This document shows, in pieces, positions 56,404 to 64,000 of a stretch of DNA of 64,000 nucleotides. A model generated the notes under the pieces. The model saw only the letters and a list, made by a program, of their open reading frames with translations, did no database searches and had not been told where the DNA came from. Every line of letters starts with the position of its first letter. The first letter of the stretch is position 1. The DNA lies in contig JAXCGZ010011625.1 in assembly GCA_037179515.1 (NCBI GenBank), positions 1 to 64,000 on the forward strand, in the 5' to 3' direction. The position numbers and the translations under genes were made by a program. This stretch comes from Halocaridina rubra. Taxonomy: Eukaryota; Arthropoda; Malacostraca; Decapoda; Atyidae.

Positions 56404-59111
56404 GATTGAGATAGCATTGACTACCTCCTTGCTTAGGCAATTCCAATTATCAACTACTCTTACACTGAAAAAGTATTTCCTTACATCCTGCAAAGACGTT
56501 TTCTTACCAAGCTTCAAACTATGACCTCTAGTTCTAGAGCCAGCCATATCAAAATATCGATCCCTATCCACTCTATCATAACCATGAAGGAATTTAAAGA
56601 CTGTCACCATATCCCCCTTCAATCTTCTAGCTTCGAGTGATGGTAAGTCTAAATCCCTCAGCCTCTCATCATAACTGAGATTGTGTATTTCTGGCACCAG
56701 TTTCGTGGCATGTCTTTGAACTTTTTCAAGCTTACCTATGTGCTTTTTCAATTGTGGATTTCAAAAGGAGGCTGCATATTCGACTTTTTGGCCTCACATA
56801 GGTTACATAAATTTCTGAACATATCCTTGTCCATGTTCCTGAAGGCTACCCTTACATTTGATAAGAATGCATATGCTGCCCTTACTATGCCATTTATATG
56901 TATTTCTGGAGACAAATCTGCCAGTATGTTTACTCCAAGATCTCTCTCATTTTCTGTCTCTTGAAGTTGTACTCCAGCCACCGAGTAGTCAAGCTTGGGC
57001 CTTCTTGCACTTGTACCCATTCTCATTACCTTACATTTTGAAGTATTGAATTTCACTAGCCACTTTTCTGACCACTCGTGCAGACTATTTAGATCTTCCT
57101 GAAGTTCTCTACCATTGTTCTCGTTTTTTACTTTCCTAATAAGTCTCCCATGTGGAACAGTGTCAAATGCTTTCTGGAAGTCTAGGAATATGCAATCTGC
57201 CCAGCCCTCTCTTTCCTGTAAGATTTGGCTTACCTCATCATAAAATTCTAATAAGTTTGTTACTGTTGATCTACCTTCTCTGAAGCCATGTTGCCTCACT
57301 GACAAAAAGTTGAAGGATTCCAAGTGAAGAGAGATATGTTTCCTTAGTAGTTTCTCCATAACTTTGCAAACTATGCTGGTCAAGGAAACTGGTCTATAGT
57401 TCAGAGCCGTATCCCTCCATCCCTTTTTGAAGATAGGTATCACGTTTGCTTGTTTCCAGCATTTTGGAATCTCCCCTGACTCCAGTGACTTTTTAAATAT
57501 GATACTTAGTGCCACTGATATTGAGTTTGTGCATTTTTTAAGTACATGATGGGATATGTCATCAGGACCTGTAGCTTTATGAACATCTAACTCCATCAGC
57601 GCATTGCATACCTCTGTGGCTGTAAGGTTGATGTTCTCTAATACCAGCCCTTGAGCTTCTATCTCTGCAATCTGAGGGGGTGGGGTATTTTCTACTTTAA
57701 ATACTGACTGAAACTCCTTCTTCAAATCTTTGCAGATCTCTTCATCTGTCTCAGTGATGCTTCCATCCGCTCTCTTTAGCCTTAAAACCTGTTCTTTTAC
57801 CTTCAGTTTTCCTCTGAAAAAGCTGTGGAAAAGCTTGGGATTTTCTTTTGCCTTTCTGGTGATGTCCCTCTCATAGTCTTTCTCTGCCTCTCTTCTTTTA
57901 TTAGGTAGTAATTTCTTGCTCTTTTGTAAGTTTGCCAAGCATTTATGTTTTTTCTCCTCCTATACCTTTTCCAGCATTTGTCTCTCCACTCCTTAGCTCT
58001 TTTACGCTCATTATTGAACCATTTCTCTCTGGCATGAATTACACCTACTTTGGTGAAAGGTATGCAGCAATCTATTATCTTCCCATATTTCTCACAAAAG
58101 ATGTCATACATTTATTGTACAGATTTGTTGTAAAATAAGGTTCTCCAGTCAATAACTGCAAAAAGCTCATTCATTTTGATGTAATCTCCTTTCGGATAGT
58201 TCCTCTTCATGTCCTCAGTGCCTCTTCTCTCAGGCAGAATATCTTCAATGATATACTCCATCCACAACACACAGTGGTCACTCTTTCCAATTGGTGGTTC
58301 ATATTAAATTTTTTCAATATCCAACACATTATCTGTGAATACTAGATCAACTAGTTATGGCTTAACCCCACCCCTGGCCCTCGTTGGTTCCATTACATGT
58401 TGGTGTAGGAAATTCCCTTGTACGCAATCTAGGAATCTTGCCCCGAATGAGTCCTCACCACTGTGTGGGTCAAGATTTATCCAATCTATCTCTTTATGAT
58501 TAAAATCTCCCATAATCAAAATCCTACATTTTTTTTCCCGTGCCATGTTAAAAACTGAGTTTATGACTTCAATAGTACCTATATGACTTTCCTCATAAAC
58601 TTCTAGCCTATTCTGGTTCCTTGGTGGGTTATTATAATGCTCTCTGACTCAGTATTTATGCGAACAACAAGAAATTCCTTGAACTTACTTTCTATAGCCA
58701 AGTTTATTTCTTCAACTTGAATCCTTTCACTTATGAGCAGGGCTATCCCTCCACCAGTCCTCTCAGATCTTTCAACCCTTAATATTCTGAAGCCCTTAGG
58801 AAAAACTGTGACACTGTTTATGTCCTCACTCAACTTAGTCTCTGTAATTGCTACTATATCTGCCTTACAGTTGTGAATCCGATCTTTTAATTCTACTGCC
58901 TTACCAGCTAATGCATCAGCATTTGTGTATAACAATCTTAATGAGGCCCCATCCCCTGATCTTTTGTCATTATCTTCATTATCTCCCCTTTGTCTGGAAG
59001 AACTCTGAAATGAAAATTTTTCTTCTCTTCTTCATTTCTTTCCTCATTTAACCTTGTTGCCTCTTCCAACAAGTTTTTGATCTTTCCCATCTCTTCCTGT
59101 GTGTGTGTGTG
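56404..59111 (-). mobile_element. CR1-like LINE copy G, RT-deleted
   Basis: Lacks the last ~200 nt and the tail at its 3' end. ORF2 frames 56748-57938, 57803-58111, 58355-58546 and 58603-58935 carry endonuclease and RT fingers, but a deletion near 57135 joins PHGRLIRK directly to VKNENNGREL, removing RT boxes 4 and 5 with the catalytic FADD. Several other shifts occur. The 5' cut is at the same ACACAGGAAGAG site as copy C, followed by a (GT)n run and the tail of copy H. Confidence 0.88.
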
Positions 59112-59597
59112 TGATTACCTAATTGTGATTACCTAATTGTGTTTACGGGAAAGAGCCCAAAGCTTGTATCTTCCCGTCTCCTGATCGGTTCCATTTTAGA
59201 CTTAGTGATACTTATCATACCTGTCCTTAAAACTATGGATTGAGATAGCATTAACTACCTCCTCGCTTAGCGAATTCCAATTATCAACTACTCTTACACT
59301 GAAAAAGTATTTCCTTACATCCTGCAAAGAACTTTTCTTACGAAGCTTCAAACTATGACTTCTAGTTCTAGAGCCAGCCATATCGAAATATCGATCCCTA
59401 TCCACTCTATCATAACCATGAAGGAATTTAAAGACTGTCACCATATCCCCCCTTACTCTTCTAGCTTCGAGTGATGGTAAGTCTAATTCCCTCAGCCTCT
59501 CATCATAACTGAGATTGCGTATTTCTGGCACCAGTTTCGTGGCATGTCTTTGAACTTTTTCAAGCTTAGCTATGTGCTTTTTCAAGTGCAGATTCCA
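59112..59597 (-). mobile_element. CR1-like LINE copy H, 3' fragment
   Basis: Open C-terminal frame of 134 codons (59202-59606) from NLHLKKHIAKLEKVQRHATK to FKDRYDKYH, plus the 3' UTR and tail. Fused at its 5' end to the 3' UTR of copy I. Confidence 0.88.
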
Positions 59598-62572
59598 AGA
59601 GCCCAAAGCTCGTATCGTCCCGTCTCCTGATCGGTTCCATTTTATACTAAGTGGTACTTATCATACCTGTCCTTAAAACTATGGATTAAGATAGCATCAA
59701 CTGCCTCCTCGCTTAGCCAGTTCCAATTATCAACTACTCTTACACTGAAAAAGTATTTCCTTACATCCTGCAAAGAAGTTTTCTTACGAAGCTTCAAACT
59801 ATGACCTCTAGTTCTAGTCTGCCATATCAAAATATCGATCCCTATCCACTCTATCATAACCATGAAGGAATTTAAAGACTGTCACCATATCCCCCTCAAT
59901 CTTCTAGTTTCGAGTGATGGTAAGTCTAAATCCCTCAGCCTCTCATCATACCTGAGATTGCGTATTTCTGGCACCAGTTTCGTGGCATGTCTTTGAACTT
60001 TTTCAAGCTTACCTGTGTGCTTTTTCAAGTGTGGATTCCAAAAGGGGGCTGCATATTCGAGTTTTGGCCTCACATTGGTTACATAAATATTTCTGAGCAT
60101 TTCCTTGTCCATGTGCCTGAAGGCTACCCTTACATTTGATAAGAATGCATATGCTGCCCTTACTATTCCATTTATATGTATTTCTGGAGACAAATCTGCT
60201 AGTATGTTTACTCCAAGATCTCTCTCATTTTCTATCTCTTGAAGTTGTACTCCAGCCACCAAGTAGTCAAGCTTGGGCCTTCTTGCACTTGTACCCATTC
60301 TCATTACCTTACATTTTGAAGTATTGAATTTCATTAGCCACTTTTCTGACCACTCATGCAGACTATTTAGATCTTAAAGAAGTTCTCTACCATTGTTCTC
60401 GTTTTTTACTTTTTTCACAATCTTTGCATCATCTGCAAACATATTCATGAATGAATTTACAGACTCTGGTAGGTCATTTACATATACAAGGAACAAAAGT
60501 GGCCCTAAAACTGAACCCTGTGGAACTCCACTACTAACTCTTCTCCATTCAGATACTGAGTGTCTTACTCTAACCCTCTGTTTCCTTCCTTCTAAGTAAG
60601 TTTTTATCCATTCCAAGACATTTCCACCTATTCTAGCCATTGCTTGCAGCTTCCTAATAAGTCTCCCATGTGGAACAGTGTCAAATGCATGCTGGAAGTC
60701 TAGGAATATGCAATCTGCCCAGCCCTCTCTTTCCTGTAAGATTCGGCTTACCTCATCATAAAATTCTAATAAGTTTGTTACCGTTGATCTACCTTCTCTG
60801 AAGCCATGTTGCCTCACTGACAAAACGTTGAAGGATTCCAAGTGAAGAGAGATATGTTTCCTTAGTAGTTTCTCCATAACTTTGCAAACTATGCTGGTCA
60901 AGAAAACTGGTCTATAGTTCAGAGCCGTATCCCTCCTTCCCTTTTTGAAGATAGGTATCACATTTGCTTGTTTCCAGCATCTTGGAATCTCCCCTGACTG
61001 CAGTGCCTTTTTAAATATAATACCTAGTGCCACTGATATTGAGTTTGCGCATTTTTTAAGTATATGAAGGGATATGTCATCAGGACCTGTAGCTTTATGA
61101 ACATCTAAATCCATCAGCGCTTTGCATACCTTTGTGGCTGTAAGGTTGATGTTCTCTAATACCAGACCTTGACCTTCTATTTCTGCAATCTGAGGGGGTG
61201 GAGTATTTTCTTCTGTAAATACTGACTGATACTCCTTGTTCAATTCTTTGCAGATCTCTTCATCCGTCTCAGTGATGCTTCCATATTCTCTCTTTAGCCT
61301 TAAAACCTGTTCTTTTTCCTTCAATTTTCCTCTGATAAAGCTGTGGAAAAGCTTGGGATTTTCTTTAGCCTTCCTGGTGATGTCCCTCTCATAGTCTCTC
61401 TCTGCCTTTCTCCTTTTACTGAGGTAGTCATTTCTTGCTCTTTTGTAGGTTTGCCAAGCATTTATGTTTTTTCTCCTCCTATTCCTTTTCCAGCATTTGT
61501 CTCTCCACTCCTTAGCTCTTTTACACTCATTATCAAACCATTTCTCTCTGGCATGAATTACACCTACTTTGGTGACAGGTATGCAGCAATCTACTATCTT
61601 CCCATATTTCTCACAAAAGATGTCATACATTTCTTGTACAGATTTGTTGTAAAATAAAGTTCTCCAGTCAATAACTGCAAAAAGCTCATTCATTTTGATG
61701 TAATCTCCTTTCGGATAGTTCCTCTTTATGTCCTCAGTGCCTCTACTCTCAGGAAGAATATCTTCAATGATATACTCCATCAACAACACACAGTGGTCAC
61801 TCTTTCCAATTGGTGGTTCATACTCATTTTTTTCAATATCCAACACATTATCTGTGAATACTAGATCAAGTAGTGATGGCTCATCCCCACCCCTGGCCCT
61901 CGTTGGTTCCATTACATGTTGGTGTAGGAAATTCCCTTGTACGCAATCTAGGAATCTTGCCTCGAATGAGTCCTTACCACTGTGTGGGTCAAAATTTATC
62001 GAATCTATCTCTTCAGGATTAAAATCTCCCATAACTAAAATCCTACATTTTTTCTCCTGTGCCATGTTAACAACTGAGTTTATGACTTCAATAGTACCTA
62101 TATGACTTTCCTCATAAACTTCTAGCCTATTCTGGTTCCTTGGTGGGTTATATACTACAGATATTATTATGCTCTCTTACCCAGTATTTATGCGAGCAAC
62201 AAGAAATTCCTTGAACTCACTTTCTATAGCCAAGTTTATTTCTTCAACTTGAATCCTTTCACTTATGAGCAGTGCCATCCCTCCACTAGTCCTCTCAGAT
62301 CTTTCAACCCTTAATATTCTGAAGCCCTTAGGAAAAACTGTGACACTGTTTATGTCCTCACTCAACTTAGTCTCTGTAATTGCTACTATATCTGCCTTAC
62401 TGTTGTGAATCCTATCTTTTAATTCTACTGCCTTACCAGCTAATCCATCAGCATTTGTGTATAACAATCTTAATGAGGCCCCATCCCCTGATCTTCTGTC
62501 ATTATCTTTTTTATCTTCCCATTGTCTGGAAGAACTCTGAAATGAAATTTTTCTTTTCTTCTTCATTCCTTT
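59598..62572 (-). mobile_element. CR1-like LINE copy I
   Basis: The most leftward-diverged member: ORF2 frame 60374-62065 (563 codons) runs from MAQEKKCRILVMGDFNPEEI across the endonuclease/RT A-run site in frame to FADDAKIVKKVKNENNGREL, where a stop falls. Further frames 59882-60334 and 59642-59863 continue the C-terminus. The N-terminal endonuclease (62177-62530) is in frame with the ORF1-overlap region QSSSRQWEDKKDNDRRSG. The 3' UTR lacks the tail units. The 5' end passes into a GT run and ATT microsatellite. Confidence 0.88.
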
Positions 62573-62628
62573 GTGTGTGTCTGTGTGTGTAGCTTTATTA
62601 TTTTTATTATCATTATTGTTGTTGTTTG

Positions 62629-62734
<106 letters not shown>

Positions 62735-62763
62735 ATTAAACACAAAGAAGACATTACCCTAAG

Positions 62764-62765
<2 letters not shown>

Positions 62766-62848
<83 letters not shown>
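62766..62848. repeat. (TC)n microsatellite
   Basis: About 83 bp of TC dinucleotides, 30 bp from the ATT array. Confidence 0.96.
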
Positions 62849-62851
<3 letters not shown>

Positions 62852-63030
62852 GTATAATAATAATATTATTAGTATTAACTTATTGTGATACACTGGGTAG
62901 ATGATAGCCCAAAATTTTCATCTCTTCCTTTCACTATGTTATTCAAAATACACCTGAAATAAGGCAAAGCAGCACACAACTAGCAGAAATTACAGCTAAC
63001 TGATATCGGCAGTAGAAAAACTACACTAGC
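62849..63030. other. Intergenic; nothing recognised
   Basis: No supported feature. Confidence 0.4.
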
Positions 63031-63039
63031 GCCATCTGT

Positions 63040-63153
63040 TGACGAAAAAAGTAAACCGTGGAAATTTATCGTCATTGCCTCAAACTTTTGATGACAAAAG
63101 AGTGAAACGAGTCATACGACGAACATCGTGACGTTGAGAAATGGGACCCCCTA
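63040..63153 (+). mobile_element. Probable Tigger 3' end fragment
   Basis: Ends GTTGAGAAATGGGACCCCCTA followed by TA, with upstream TACGACGAACATCGTGACG, the style of other Tigger 3' terminal repeats here (14005-14025). No transposase or left end seen. Confidence 0.45.
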
Positions 63154-63155
63154 TA

Positions 63156-63665
63156 GCTGTTCAGGCCCTCTAACCCTTCCTAGAAAGGGTAATCATTACT
63201 GATATAGATTACGTAAGTAACTACAAGACTTGTTCACCTTCAGTTAGCAAAGACTATGCCTACTGTTAATTTTATGTCGTTATTCAGGAAGTTCATACAA
63301 CACATTCATATCCATAGTTGTTTTTGTCAGATAATCCTACAGACTTCACTGTTACCTCTAGGTCTTTTGAAGGATGTAACATCCATCTATTCATGATTTC
63401 ATGCACATAAGCACAAGGATGGAGAATCATTGTTCCTAGAGCACCCCAGAACATGAATGACTCGTTTAAATTTCAGTGTGTATTGCACAGTGTTATTCCA
63501 GTGTAGAATTTCTTTTGATGAGCTTGATACAGTGAATAATAGATCTCTCTGATATAGTATCCTTACCTTCTACAATTTTTCTGTAACCAAGAAATATTTA
63601 GATATTAACATCTCATTTACATTCTTACATTCTGATCCACAGAATGTAACTTTTATTCATTCAAT
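63156..63665. other. Intergenic; nothing recognised
   Basis: AT-rich, no coding frame or repeat I can support. Confidence 0.4.
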
Positions 63666-63669
63666 TACA

Positions 63670-63862
63670 GATGGCTCAAGCGGTAGGGTCCGCAACTCTG
63701 AGGCTTCAGGTCGTGGGTTCGCACCCCGTCACGGTCTGAGGTTAGTAAGGGCATGCACTCGGGGTAATGATTACATCTGCCAAAACAAGTCCTTCGCAAG
63801 AAGGCAACCGTCCTAGCCCTTGGTAGAGAAGGGAATCCGTGACGTAAAACTGGAACGAACGA
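63670..63862 (+). repeat. tRNA-derived SINE
   Basis: The head has a pol III box A-like TGGCTCAAGCGGTAGGG (about 63672-63688) and box B GGTTCGCACCC (63716-63726), 28 bp apart, as in a tRNA gene. A tRNA-unrelated body follows (GCATGCACTCGGGGTAATGA ... CAAGTCCTTCGCAAGAAGGC) and ends TGACGTAAAACTGGAAC. The body recurs at 26153-26258 and 27996-28020 in reverse. It would be transcribed by RNA polymerase III and mobilised by a partner LINE that is not identified. Confidence 0.82.
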
Positions 63863-64000
63863 ACAGAGGACTATGTTAGAACTAGATAAAACATGGCTAT
63901 GTATTAATGACTCGTAAGAAGAGTTTTATTTTTTATTGCTTCCTTCTTGCATAAGATCAGTTGAAGTTTAGTAAAGACTTAAACCATACCAAAAACTATT
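63863..64000. other. Intergenic; nothing recognised
   Basis: No supported feature to the window end. Confidence 0.4.

Noticed and set aside
37655..62592. Recurrent 60-100-codon frames opposite the LINE (starting [44 protein letters not shown])
   Set aside because: They are antisense shadows of conserved LINE ORF2 codons, repeated only because the LINE is repeated. No domain, start context or independent conservation.
63671..63740. Functional tRNA gene
   Set aside because: Boxes A and B are present, but the cloverleaf pairing looks poor and the sequence continues into a repeated SINE body.

Overview
This is a repeat-dominated stretch of an animal nuclear genome. Very long TA, CT and ATT microsatellites, CR1-, RTE- and Jockey-like LINEs, many Tigger/pogo fragments, a BEL/Pao element, a Ty3/gypsy-type element and a tRNA-headed SINE all point to an arthropod, most likely a decapod crustacean. 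That placement is an inference from repeat style; no host marker gene fixes it. The only convincing host gene is a C2H2 zinc-finger protein at 15006-16418. Almost everything else is mobile DNA in various states of decay.

Layout. 1-1.7 kb: decayed gypsy integrase end, PPT and candidate 3' LTR swollen by TA repeats. 2.4-3.6 kb: broken CR1-like LINE (-). 5.2-6.4 kb: foldback Tigger-ended element with long inverted arms. 6.6-6.9 kb: near-perfect palindromic MITE. 7.1-9.4 kb: Tigger transposase fragment with an RTE-like LINE (10-bp target duplication) inserted at its end. 9.8-11.1 kb: two small DNA transposons. 11.6-13.4 kb: Jockey-like LINE (+). 13.4-14.0 kb: Tigger remnant. 14.7-16.6 kb: zinc-finger gene. 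17.4-22.3 kb: internally deleted BEL/Pao element with TGTAC target duplication, whose 5' LTR carries a 1.49-kb Tigger insertion. 22.4-28.9 kb: dispersed repeats, an older CR1-like LINE with a SINE in it, and a TA super-array. 29.6-62.6 kb: nine copies of one young CR1-like LINE family, two on + and seven on -, packed end to end. The LTR element at 43025-53961 is inserted in the fifth copy. 62.6-64 kb: microsatellites, a Tigger end and a tRNA-derived SINE.

The standout is the 10.9-kb LTR element. It has 2021-bp LTRs that are almost identical, a GTAAT target duplication, a tRNA-Lys-type primer site and one intact 1599-codon gag-pol frame. The order in that frame is Gag, protease, integrase, reverse transcriptase, RNase H. 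The sequence is Ty3/gypsy-like, but integrase lies before reverse transcriptase, as in Ty1/copia. This is the arrangement known from the Gmr1 group, first described from deuterostomes. The element looks young and potentially functional.

The second theme is the LINE cluster. Five of its seven same-strand copy-to-copy junctions join a truncated LINE 5' end exactly to the 3' tail unit (GGTAATCAC) of another copy, which suggests self-targeted or template-jumping insertion. The two strands meet in a roughly 3-kb-armed inverted repeat around a 351-bp Tigger MITE.
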